Below, in pieces: positions 24,401 to 37,600 of a stretch of DNA of 64,000 bases. The position numbers and the translations under genes were made by a program. Under the pieces are notes generated by a model. It ran no database searches. It was given only the letters and a program-made list of their open reading frames with translations, and was not told the DNA's origin. How positions within the stretch are numbered: position 1 is the first letter of the stretch; the number at the start of each line of letters is the position of its first letter. The stretch spans positions 6,661,041 through 6,725,040 of the forward strand of contig NC_049981.1 in the NCBI RefSeq assembly GCF_000003815.2, in the 5' to 3' direction. Origin of the DNA: Branchiostoma floridae (lineage: Eukaryota > Chordata > Leptocardii > Amphioxiformes > Branchiostomatidae).

Positions 24401-27400
24401 ATTTTTAGGCATTTTCATCATTTTACAGTGATTTTTCATACATTGACAACGCTGCGACTTCCGATAACCTGTCAATTTAGTCTAGAAACGCAACAGTGAC
24501 GCATGTCAGTGGGAGCGCAACAGAAAATCGGCGAAAATAACACAACAGTGACACAATGAACGAACCCCGAAGCGACGCAAGCGTGACGCGAGTGCAGTGG
24601 GAGCCCACCTTAACACGTCAAAAATCGCGCGCTACATCCCTTCGCATCATGCATCACTACCTTGAAAAAAATGGCGGCGCCCATATGATAAAAAATGCCA
24701 ACGAAAAAAATATGATGCAGCCTTTGTTATCGCAAACCTGTAATTATGGTAATTGGTTCTTAACACACAAGTTTCAATATACAACAGAATAGCTTCTATG
24801 ATTGTCTGTTGTTGAACTTATTGTTTATGTGGGCTACTTGCATCGAGTATAGTATCAACAAGTTCTAATTTTGTTCTTATTCAATAAGGTTGTTTTAATT
24901 GAGGTCGAATCTTATATGTTTCCATTGAGTCCCAACGTTTTAACGTACAATGCATGTTTCCACGTAATTACAACGTTCCATGTTTCATTCGAGCTAAAAC
25001 GCTTGACGTTTCGATTTTGATGTTTCGAGTTCAATAATTTTGCGTTCTTGTGTATTAGACCCGGAAGACATCTTACAGCAGTGTACCCGGTATAAGACTC
25101 CGTACGGGCTGCAGCTCCAGTGGAACCTTCACTACGGCAGCGGAGACACGGCCAGCGGGATGATGTTCACGGTGCACCTAAAGGACAACGTTCTGGTAAG
25201 TCCTTTGATGTCACTCGCATATATTGTCATGTGTATCATAATTTCATATTTGGTTGGTACCCATCACCATTTCTGTGGCCCTAGGGTCACACATTTGTGC
25301 AAGCCACAGGAGGCTACTGCACTGGTAGTGATCTGTGGACATGTGTGTTTAACTTCTACACTCTATATCAAATGGTTAGTGTTAAGCAGAGAAAGCAGAA
25401 TGTGCCATGATTTTAAAGTCTGAAGTCTATATCATGGATTGAAGTCACGACCAACCGAATGCAAGGCGAACACTCTATCCACTCGGCCATTGCACCATTC
25501 TAATCATGGACAGAGTCATAATATCGACTGAGTACTGACCTGATGTACTAATTGATTTAATTGGTTGTCAATCGCCTCTTTGGGATTTATAGGTGAAGAA
25601 CAAGAAGAGATGGAGCCAAGTGATGTACATGTCTTACATCCTGGACTACGCAGGTTAGCAAATGCTTGCTATATACCAATTTTGCATCACCATTTCTTCT
25701 TTTCATTCATTGAAACCATACTCCAAAAGCTTTACAACAGCTTTACTTTCTCCTTTTAGCATACTTCCATCCACTGGGAATGGCGTCCAGAGTAATCGCT
25801 GACACAGACATCCTCGCTACGTCTACGTATGGTGACGCGGCGTCGCACGGCCCGCACCAGGCCCGGCTGAACGCCGTGGGGACCGGCAGTCGGACATGCG
25901 GCTGGACGGCGGGAGACTCTGATATACACCAGGTATAGACAATTCATGAACGGCACTTTGCTTTAGCGACTTTGTTCAGAACTGCAGTAGCGTGTGGGGG
26001 CCGGAGGTGGCACATGAGGCTGAAAACCAGAATGTCAACAGGTTAAATCTAGAGTTATGCTCTAAGCACTGACCCCTTAATTTTCGAATGCATTTGTAAA
26101 ATGTACAATAGAATACTAGACATTTTACTCGATAATAAGAATTCTTCCCTTTTTCCCAGCGGTTGCAGATCTATCTGGGAGAAGACATGGTTGTGACGGG
26201 AGTTGTCTTAAATTTTGACCATTTTTCGAATGCATCTGTAAAATGTACAATGGAATACTAGACTTCTTACTCGATGATTGACAAAAATTCCTCCCTTTCT
26301 CTCAGCGGTTGCAGATCTACCTAGGAGAAGATATGGTTGTAACAGGAGTTGTAACTCAGGGGAAACACGGCTGTGAGGAGTGGGTGACTGAGTACAACCT
26401 GTCCTACAGCCAGGACGGGAAGTCATGGGAATACTACAAGGATAGTGACGGCAAACCCGTGGTAGGAATATCTTTATTGACGTTTTTATCTATCATTCAA
26501 TACCTCGAATTTAGCGGGCTTATGAGATCTTATTTACAGTAATATCGTTGCATAAAGTGGGTATCACGATTTTGAACAAATGTTTCAGGTGTTAGAAGGC
26601 AACGTTGACAGTGACACCCCCGTACAGCATATCCTGGACACACGGATCAGGGCAGCTTACATCAGCTTCAACCCTGTGAACTGGAACGACAGGATCAGCA
26701 TGAGGGTAGAACTGCTCGGGTATTGTGCAACGGGTGGGTACACAACTATATTGCGAATATGCCCAGTTTTTCTCTTGATTATACATTGTTTTTTGCTCAA
26801 ACTAAAAGAATGAAGAAAAAAATATCTACATGGCTTTGCTAAGTACGAGTATATATAAGACTTCCAGATCTTGGTATAAGTATTCGTTTCAAAGATATTT
26901 AGAACGGCAAGCGGTGATGCTGGATATGCAAACACTTCACTCCGAGTCTTTTGACTCATGAAAAAAATACGTGATATATTATATTGTTGCAAAAAATTAG
27001 CATTCTCACCTGTGGCATCAGACAGAGACGGTAGAGAACAACACAAATGATCTTTCATAGTTACAAAAATAAATGTACAGACAACCAAATCAATGTTACC
27101 ACACAAGTGCTACTGCCACTGACGATAATGGATGCTATGTAAAACGTCTGACCGTTTCCGAAATCATCTCCAGTTTCTTGAGTTACTGCCATTTTGCGCA
27201 CATGAGATAATCTCTAGACATAGACTAACGGAAATTTCATTTTCCATTTTTTTTAGACTTGGACCGGGACAGTTACATCCTGGCCACAGACGCGGACATC
27301 AAGTTCTCCCCGCAGTCCGCCAAGGCGCTGATGGAGATCATGAGTACGGACCCTAACGTCGGGGCCGTGTGCGCCCGGACACACCCGCTGGGTTCAGGGC

Positions 27401-30400
27401 CCTTGGTCTGGTATCAGATCTTCGACTACGCTGTCGGGCACTGGTTCCAAAAGGTTAGGAAAACGCAAACCTTTACTTCAGCATATAAATGGTATCAATC
27501 TTTTAAGAGTTAATTGTCAGAATTTTGAATGTACATGCTACTTGATAAATGATATGTGCTGTCTGACTCTTACTATAGAATCGATATACTTGCACCCAAA
27601 GATGCATACTTTAAAAGCTTACATCACCGAACTTTATAAAGTTCTAAAAGGATGATATTTAGATTAAAGCCAACGCTCTTCGATGGTGGATCTAAAAAGG
27701 AATAATGTAATGATAACGATCTCACAAACATAGAATCAGCTATGTCTCCGAAGATAATTTATCAGGAAGGTAGAACATAGGATATCATAGTTTTTTTTCA
27801 TAACCAGTAAAATGGTCCCACCTTCTTACGTTTTGATCTCTATCAGATGTCTTCCTCAGAGTTTTTTACTTTTAATGCTGCATCTTGCTGCGATATGTTG
27901 CCAATGTATGTGGTGCTTATGTGGCTGTGGCAAGCGAAAAATCCCCAGCTTTGCTGTTTTTAATGTATAAAAATCTTTGCACTCCTCAGGTTGCCAACAG
28001 TATCCTGGGCACAGTGCTGTGCTGTCCAGGTTGCTTTAGTGTGTACAGGTGTAAGGCTGTCAGGGACACCCTCGCCACGTACGCCTCTACTGTCAGCAAA
28101 GGGGAGGAGTTTCTCACCAAGGATATGGGAGAGGATCGCTGGCTGTGTACACTCATGGTGAGAAGTTTGTTGTTTGGCTTCATATAAGCTTTATCTTTTT
28201 CTTTGGCGTCTAGCTTAGCGTAGGTTTTTGGCCAGCTTTGCTGTCTTACACATATTTGTGTATAGCTGTATTAAATTTGGATTTTGAGATACGTGCTCTT
28301 TCGAATGCTTTCTTGTAATCATCTAATGTAGAATCATCATCATCATCACACCTCATGTGAATGTGTAGCACTCATTGTCTTTCACAATCTAGCAACTGTT
28401 GTCCATATGTAGTAAAACTGTTTGTAATGTGGTATATGATACAGTGATGGACCCCTGCATCTCCTATTGGGTCAGTTGGTAATCATTACTCTTAGCGAGT
28501 AGTTTAGCTGGTACCAACCATGTTTCGGATCAATGGAGAGATGGCATTCAGTTACGAATGTAACCCGTATTTTTTGCCGAGTGGCATTTGGGTCAAACCT
28601 TGAAATAACCTTCGCTGAGTCTTGCCACGTAATAACCATAGCGATTAATCATTATAATCATAGAGAGCACAGTTTTGCAGATACATATTGTGAGCGCAAG
28701 AGACGGGGGGGTGGATTTGGGTGCAAAAGATCCACACAAGTCTCGGACCTAGTATCGTGCTCTCACGAGAAGTACCATGAAGACATCATTGAAAATTCGT
28801 TACGTGTTCACGCCTTTAAGTTATCACTGACTAAAGAATTCTTTTAATGCTGACCAATTTCACTTGATTCCCCAGGTAGAGAAGGGTTGGCGGCTTGAGT
28901 ATACCGCTGTGTCCGAGGACAGCACCTACTGTCCGGAGGAATTTGACGAGTTCTTCAACCAGAGGAGACGGTGGATCCCGTCAACCATCGCTAACCAGCT
29001 GGAACTCATCAGGAAGTGGGGAGGGGGGCAGATCAAGAGTGACTATGTTTCAAAGTTCTTCATCATGTATCAGGGTTTCCTGCTGTTCTCATCTATGATT
29101 GGTCCATCGACTGTGATCCTCATCATGGCTGGTAAGAAGCGGCCATGTTGTTGGTGCTTCTCAACCTTTATTCGTGGGGTAACCTATATCCGTTGTATTT
29201 AGAATACGGTATGTAGGGATATCAAGGCGACAGATGGTGGTTACAAACTGTAGTATTTATTGGGAAAATATTGCCATTTGAAGGTATTGTCCGTAGACCT
29301 AACTACTTTTAGCTAGCGTTAACTAGCGTTAGATACTATAAATATTTGACAATGTCTTGGTTGTCAGTGATAATCTTTAGAAAAACACCAAACGAAAAGG
29401 AACAAAAAAGAGATACCAAAGAAAGGAACTGTTCATTGATAGACGATGATCAGTTATCATTGTTTAGGAAAGTCTATTTCAACTTCAATGAAATAAGTAA
29501 CTTAAATTGATTTTCGTACAAAAAGGAACACATGTGATCTGTTTTAAGATGTAGTTGAGATCTTCGAGCCAGGATTTTGTAGGGTTAACTTTGCCGGAAC
29601 TAAAGAGGACACTTACAATCATTTTCTCATAACCAACAATGGATCCTATTCTAATGGTTGTTGATTGTCTTCATCATGTCAGCCGGTCTGGAGCTGGTTG
29701 TAGGTAGTGTGGGAGGAGGGATCGTGCCAACAGTTGTCGTGTTCTCAATGATCTTCCTCGGGTACGGCGCGCTGTGTCTGTACACAAAGCAATCCACACA
29801 GCTCAAGGTATCTACAACTGAAAATTCTATCGATTTTAGAGTAACAGTAACATTCTAAATCAACACATTACTAATAGTAAGAGAAGCTATTCATATGAGT
29901 TGTTTGATTTACTATGTATGATGTGCCCGGATGTCAAAGGCTTTTTAAACATCTTTACAGCCATTTTGCCGTGGGCGAAGACGCTCAATACAATGTAGAG
30001 CAGTTCTGCATGTTAGATGCTCATTACAATAACCACAACTGACCGCCACAATTATAGTAATCATACGTACGTGTTAGTTTTCACTATGGTTTGGTGACAT
30101 CTAAGCCATTTTCTTGTAGCTTTTGAAAATGTTAAAAATGCTACAAGATTATAATTCTGCATGCATTCACGATAAAGACACCAATTATAACTTATCTAAT
30201 AAAAAGTTATAATACTTTCAAGTATTTAGGACTTGTTATAGACAAGGCCCTGCTGTGGAACTACCACTTTCTCCACGTTAGCAAAAAGCTGTCTAAGATA
30301 ATCGGCATCATGAAATGCCTAAGGCCATATCTGAACAGGCAAGCGCTATTGACAATTTATACTACACTATTCCTCCCACACATTCAATATTGCAGCACTG

Positions 30401-31546
30401 TATGGGACCAGGGAGGGAAGGGAGGCATTGACAAACTACAAAAGTTGCAACACAGGGCGGGCAGGGTAGTGCTAGGTTGCGACCACCACACTCCAAGAGA
30501 GACCATTCTGAACACACTGGGCTGGACCCCTGTAGCGCAGCATCACAAGAGAAATAAGGCCGTCTTTATGTTCAAAGCACTCAATGGAATGTCTCCTCCA
30601 CACATTTCCCAACTCTTCACCACATCTGCTGAAACACACTCTCACCACACACGGCACAGTACACAGGGGGGGCTTCAACTACCTAAAACACGTCTACAAT
30701 ACAAGAAAAAGTCTCTCTCGTTCTCCGGCGCATCCCTGTGGAACTCACTACCTCCACACTTAAGAGCAGCAGCATCCATCTCCACCTTCAAAACCATATA
30801 CAAAACAGAATACCACATGGTCTAAAACGTAACTATTAGGTCTTTTCTTATTTTGTTCACATTGGTATGCAAATATCTACTCATTTCCATTTATTTTATT
30901 TTGATAATGATTTCGAGTTATATTATGCTTACGTTGTATAATTGATTTGTTTTACTTTATCATTTGTATGCTAAGTTGTGTTAATTTTCGTTAGTACTCG
31001 CTATGTTACCATTTATGTTACTTGATATCGCTTTTATGTTGCATGTATGTTTCGGGGTTGCCCCCCAGGGAACTTTGAAAAACGCCTAAATTGGCGATAT
31101 GTATCCCTGGTTAAATAAAAATAAACAAACAAACAAACAAATAAAAACATGCATTCTTATAACATTATCATGTAAACTTTCAGCAACGTTTTGTGACATC
31201 TTCCCCCATTCTCTTACAGTGGGCGAAGGTGCTGACGCTGGTGTTTATGGTCGTGATGGTGATGGTACTGATAGGACAGGCGCGGGAAATGGTCGTTGCC
31301 TTCCAGAGACTCAACGACAGGCTAACACAGGAGAGCGCCAACCACATCACAGACGCCGAGAAAAGTAAGATCTATAATAATGTGCATATAGATATGTTTA
31401 TGACCCCGGAAAATAACAATGACAAAACAGCTTGATGCTGAAAGGCAATCATCAATTGTATTGTTACTGCTATAATATTCTTGTTAGTAATAATTTGCAC
31501 AATATAAACAAGCATAAATTTTCGGCTGGCTGTAAAATGAAATAAA

Positions 31547-31611
<65 letters not shown>

Positions 31612-34600
31612 TCTCTCCCCCCCCTCTCTCTCCCTTTCTCTCCCCCCCTCTCTCTCTCTGCCATGTATTCAGGCAATCCATCGAATACTTGAGACTAAAC
31701 AGTCATAGATTTTGACATAAAATCTGCACGGTTCATTTAAGCAGAAATATATCTTTTATTTGAACAGAAAAATAAGTTTGCATGTTCACTGCTTTTTCCC
31801 TCAGGTTGCCTTGACTGCCTTACTACTGGCTGCGGCGACTGTAAAACGTTAACCTGCGATGGGCCACTCAACTGGTCGAAGAACAACGTTTCTACATGGT
31901 TGATGGAATGCTTTGGACCAGACGACCAGTTCGACAACGTTTCCGGTCACATTACACAATACAGGTAAATTAAACTTTATAAATCCATCTTACATTCATC
32001 ATTAAATATATTTTAACAGGAGAAACAGAAGTTCCATTTTATTAGTGGGACGGCGAGCTCCTTTTGCGGAAGTTTTTTTTTTTTCATTTTTTTCATGTAT
32101 GCTTAGATTAAGAGAATTAACACAATTGCCGTATCTTATCTTATTTTATCCATTCCCCACAACTATGTGTGTGTGTGTGTGTTGGAGGAGGGGGGGGGTG
32201 TCTATAGTATCAGCCTTGTCTATGTTTTTCTCTCCCTGGTATTTTCTGCTTGCATTCTGTCATCGGCAACTTTGTGCAGTCCCAGATAAAATCATTCAAT
32301 CTACTGTACCAGGTCTCCTTTGGCTACCAACGTTACAAAATGTAGGTTAAAAGATTTTGGTCTATGAAACAATTAATATCAAAAATTTTCTCAATCTCGT
32401 TATCCTTCCAAGTGGCTTCCAGTTGTCTCTCTTTGACGAACAGACGCTCTGTGTTGAATTCGCTGGACAGGGTGGAAACCCTGCAAAGGAAAGGGACTGT
32501 AAACTCATCTTCAGAGAGTTTGTCAAGCTCAAAGATGAAAACGGTAGGTTGTTCATTGAAATCTTTTGTTCTACTCATCTATTGATTGTTAGCCCTTCTT
32601 CTTGTCAGAATGTGAGCATAGTCGGAACAAAGGCTTTTACTCCCATTTGGCCAAATGAAATTCAGCAACTTTTGTGATTCCGGTCTCATAGCATTATATG
32701 AGAAGGTTTCGCTGAACAACGTGGCTCTTGATACGTGGATGAAGGTAAGACATCAAATATACATCAAACAGCGGTTACTCAAGCAGCTGCATAGTTGTGA
32801 ATGGCAAAAGATAGTTGATGCTATCTGAAGCATCTGACCGTTTCTAAAATCATATCTAGTTGCTTGAGTAACTGTTTTTGACCTAAGTTGACTCTTGTAT
32901 CCCTTTGTGTTTACCAAGATTTGTTTAATACTACGCAACTGTTGATGACAGACACCTGCTGATGCTAGAAATATAAAGCTCATGATGGTAGACAGCTCTT
33001 CATGTTAGACCCACGTGCATGGTCATCAAATATGACAAAAGCTTAAGAGCGTGCAGTTGTTTGTCATCTACAGGTAGAGTAACAAAAGATATATACTTTC
33101 TTGTTGCTTTCCCAGTTCCAATAACAAGTACTCCGCCAACGACAATCCTAGAGCAGCTGCCTCTCCCGGTAAGCGTGATCTACTTCCTCAGCCTGGCGGC
33201 TCTGTACCTGCTCACGGCGCTGCTGCATCCATCGGAGTTCCTCAAACTGCTGTACGGCTTCGTGTACCTGCTGAGTCTGCCGTCTGGCTACATCCTGATG
33301 ACCATCTACAGCGTCTGTAACATGACCGACAGATCCTGGGGTAAGGACACATCATAGAAAAATTGAAGGAACTGTTTATAAAATACGTCCAGTTCATGTC
33401 TCACTTAGTGTAGTTTTGTGCATCTTATTACATGAGTGTATGTCAAACTTTCATTGATGCCCTCCCATGTAATATTCGTGCACGAATGATGTGAATTTCG
33501 ACATCAACAAACAGCAAATGTTACTTGTCGTACTTGATGAAAACATAGCACGTTTAAACTGGATGGCAAAGATATCAGTTTATCTGTATAAAATCATGAA
33601 CTCGATAAAGACATCCTTATTTGACTGGTTGTGCAAATGAGTGGTTGTAGTACAACGAACATGCCTATACTCGGCAACTGATTTTGCTAGCTACGTCCAC
33701 TGCATCTTCCTTGTATCATCCGGACTGTTTTTCAAAAGTGCCTTTTGTAACCCTTATTGTTTTTTTTTTATTTTCTAGGTACGCGAGAAATAAAAGTACC
33801 AGGTATGGCCGCTGGAGGCAAAAGTATCATGGAAGTGATGTCAAACTTATGCCGAACTATGTGCAGGTCAGTGTTGTTACGTAAAATGAATTCATTTCAT
33901 TTTCTTTGAATAGTGCTTTTGGGGACAATGGAAAGTGTACAGTGATAATGAATTTCAATGATTAAAACATTGAGCTTTGCAAAAAAATAGTTGTTGCCGG
34001 CGGGAAGACAGTAAGCAGCCTGAACTGGAGGAAATTTCCATCGATGACATCGATGATTTACAGACCGAAGATGAGGAGAGTGAATCAGAATACCAGCAGA
34101 GTGAGACCCAATCTTTTCTAGGTAAGAAACTTCACAGTCTTTCTGGTACGACATTTTGACATACATTCCAATGTTATCTATGCGTGCGTTTTGTTCTTAA
34201 CTATTCAATGGAGAAGACAGATAAAGGTAGTTTTATTGGCATGACAAAAATCACATTTACTTTGGTATGGTAAAGTATAAACTACAAAAAAGTGAATATA
34301 GAATAAATCCTAAAACTCTTCTAACTAAACAATAGGATGATAAAAACACCGCTATATAATCAGGGCATGTGGCGAAACAGTGGTGTCACTATCTTTTCTA
34401 ATCGCGAATCAATCTTTTATGTATTTACTTATCTTAGCATTATGAGGACTGTCGGATCTAAAGATATAGTCAAATCTACTTCTGGTATCGAGTATCTTGA
34501 AATCTGTAGTACTTAGACATTGGAATGTGAATAACTTATTGCGTAACGTATCATACATAGGACACTCCATGGCGAAATTAAATATGGAAAAGCACACCGT

Positions 34601-37600
34601 GTTACCCTCCTTTATCGTGAGGTTGACGTCTGAGGCTTCACAGTACACGGGGCCAAAGTCTAACGCCTCCTGTCTTCAATTGACGAACTGTTAGCTATGC
34701 ATTTAACCATAGATAAATACACTGTACTATTTTGGCGACGAAAAGTCTTGATATGGAGGCATATTGTGAATTCAATATGCCTTACGGTAATTGGATACTG
34801 TCAAGCAGATGTTCCGTGATTTGCGTGTTTTGTGCACGTCGTGTTGTTTATATGATAGTGTGGGTCTCAGGTATGCATTGTGAAGCTGTGTAGCTATTTT
34901 CATTTGGTGTCGTTCTTTTGAGAGACTGATTTTGCTGTTGATGCGTACAGGATTGTGTTTACATTTGGCAGTGATAGTGACGTTTAACTTAGCTTTTAAG
35001 TAAGCTTTTGGTATAAGTCAATGTGGTGTGTTTTTTATGCGATATAAACACCATATCACACACCACAGATTACAACACAACCAACATAAACCATAATTAC
35101 GTCACGAGTTTCCTACGGTCATTTGTTTTTGTTTTGTTTTCTCATGAAGGTAATGTGAAACCAGCTCCTGCAAACAAGAGCAGCCTGTGGGGCGGGTCAG
35201 TGAAAGGTTCTATCCGGGGACACCGTTCACATTTACACAGGACATTGCGAGAGCATCGCTTTCTGATAAGATCGGCCAGCACGCAATCTCAGCACGACGT
35301 GAACGATTTCCTTCCGAGCCAATGGCAGGACGAGCTAAGAGTAAGGATGATATTTACTTTGTGTAACCATTTTCATTCAAGGTTTAGGCAACGGTAGTCC
35401 CGTGTCATTTTTGAGGCCGTAGGGGCAGCGTGTTGTTTATGTTTAGGGCACAGCAGTGGGGTCGCGTAGCACAGTGGTAGTGTATTCGGCCCGTGACCGA
35501 GAGGTCGCCGGTTCGAATCCGCCTGCCGTGTTGCCGGTCTTGTGCCCTTGGGAAAGGCACTTTACACGACTTTCCTCGCCTTTACTCAAGTGAAAAATGA
35601 GTCGTCCCTCGGATAGGACGTTAAATGGAGGTCCCGTGTATGGGGAGAGTCACACCCCATGCACGTTTAAGAACCCCCACACGTGCGATGGTGCGGTGTG
35701 GTTGGAGCAAACCCTTCTATCTGGAGTTGGTAATTCACATCAAATCACCCGGTTGTAGGCCTGGCGAACCTCCATACCGTATCAGCCATACGGCGATTTA
35801 CATCATTCACCCGGACTGGAGACCTGGCGCATCCCCGTCTTGTAATTAGCCACACGAAAGGGTATGTCACCCCGTAAGGGGCGGCATCACCCCGTCGTGT
35901 GTAAATATGTGCGAACATGTGTGATCACGTCGACCGATGATGATGATGATGACAGCAGTGGAAAGCGAATTCAAACCATCTTCTTCCACTACCTTTTACC
36001 TCCCAAACCAAAGTCAGGTGCCTATTTCTGCAGTATCGAACCCAGGAACCTCTTCTTGGTTCCGAGGAGTCCAACGCTCTACCAATATGCTACTCCAACG
36101 CCGCAAATTTTTATTTCCATGACTACCTATATTCAGCTTGTCTTTCACGACATGTGCCCTAGGACGCTTTATCATATTTTCCGTTTGTTTCAAGTCCGTA
36201 TTTTGTCTCTTTTTCAGCAAAAGTACGAGAAGAAGTTCAGGGAGCACGGTTACGAGAACACATCATTCATCTTTGGGATGACGAACAAGGTTGGTGGTTA
36301 ACTGATACATGTGTCCATTATCTCTTCAATATATGAAGCATAGATAGCAACGCTAGTCTATTGGGGTTCATCTACTCCTCTGATATATGCACGTTTATGC
36401 ATGTCCAAATGATCTCTCATGTTCAAACGTCTTATCTTGTGTTCAACAGGATCTGGAGGCTATCGGTATCACAAATAAGTACCATCAGGACGTTCTTATG
36501 AAGGAAATAAAGAAGCTGCCGGAGTCTGAACTTGATGATACCGTGCCGGTAAGAATGAATTTTTTTTTAGATTTAGTATTAGATATACATGTATCGTTCT
36601 AGGGTTACAATTATGAAAAATGAAAAGAAAAAAAATATTTGTAAACAACGCGCAGAATTTCCTTAACAATGTTCCTTTATTCATAACACTCAACAAGTCG
36701 TTTTTCAGGTCACTTTTCATTGAGATCATGGGGAATTTGGTGAGGGTCATATAAGATATAACAAAGATAACGATTACATTTGTACGTCCTATTGGAATAT
36801 GACTTAATTCATCATGTGTTACAATTGTTTCTATATAATGTGTTTCGTTGACTGAAATTTGATTTGTTTATTTGTTTCGTTTACAGGAAAATTGTCGCCA
36901 GTGGTTAGATTCTATCGGTATGGGAGAGTACATCAACAGCTTTGAGACGTACGGTATCATCTCCAAGAACGATCTCGCCAGTCTTAAGACGATGGATGTG
37001 AACGATCTACTGAAAGACCTGAAGATAACAAAAATGGGTATGTCTCTAAATATTACATCTAATAACTAATGTCCTGGGGGGTTACGATAACATAACATAT
37101 ACCATAGCCTAGCTAACATTACTACAGGATAAGCCGCTGCGTGGGCGAGGGAAAATTGTGTGACCAATAAGAATGGATATTTGTGCTTGGTCCACACACT
37201 ATTCCCATATGGGAATTAGCATTTATCCAAGGAGATTAAAAGTTATCCAATGATTATAATGATAGAAACATAGAAATCTATTGCACAGGATGTTTTCTTT
37301 AACAAGAAACACCCTACCAATACTAGTATTTGTATTGCCTTTCTTCTCAGCTCATATCAAGAGGATCACCAACGCTATTAAGAAAATGAAGAGCCCAGAA
37401 GAAAGTATGTACTATTTCTCTTCTTAACAAATATCTATTCAATATGCCATTGGCGTAGTGGCCGTAGGTACATAATTCAGCCCATTAGCTATGGTATATT
37501 TAAAACATTGTGGCCCATATTACATTTTGAGGAACAATGATGACTCTGGTGCCATGGCATTCAACAGCGTCTTGTACGGCTGACGGACAGAAAATACTTT

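Noticed and set aside
26162-26205. Upstream copy of F5/8C exon 9 as a real alternative exon
   Set aside because: It has an acceptor but no donor and leads into intron sequence with a stop; best read as a partial duplication.
35458-35525. tRNA gene
   Set aside because: A and B boxes are good but there is no matching acceptor stem, and the sequence continues into a SINE body found elsewhere in the window.
36031-36096. tRNA gene on the minus strand
   Set aside because: Cloverleaf incomplete (extra block, no acceptor stem pairing); SINE-derived more likely.
35864-36301. 145-codon plus-strand frame
   Set aside because: Runs through a SINE end, a tRNA-derived repeat and then exon 22 in the wrong frame context; only 36218-36289 is a supported exon.
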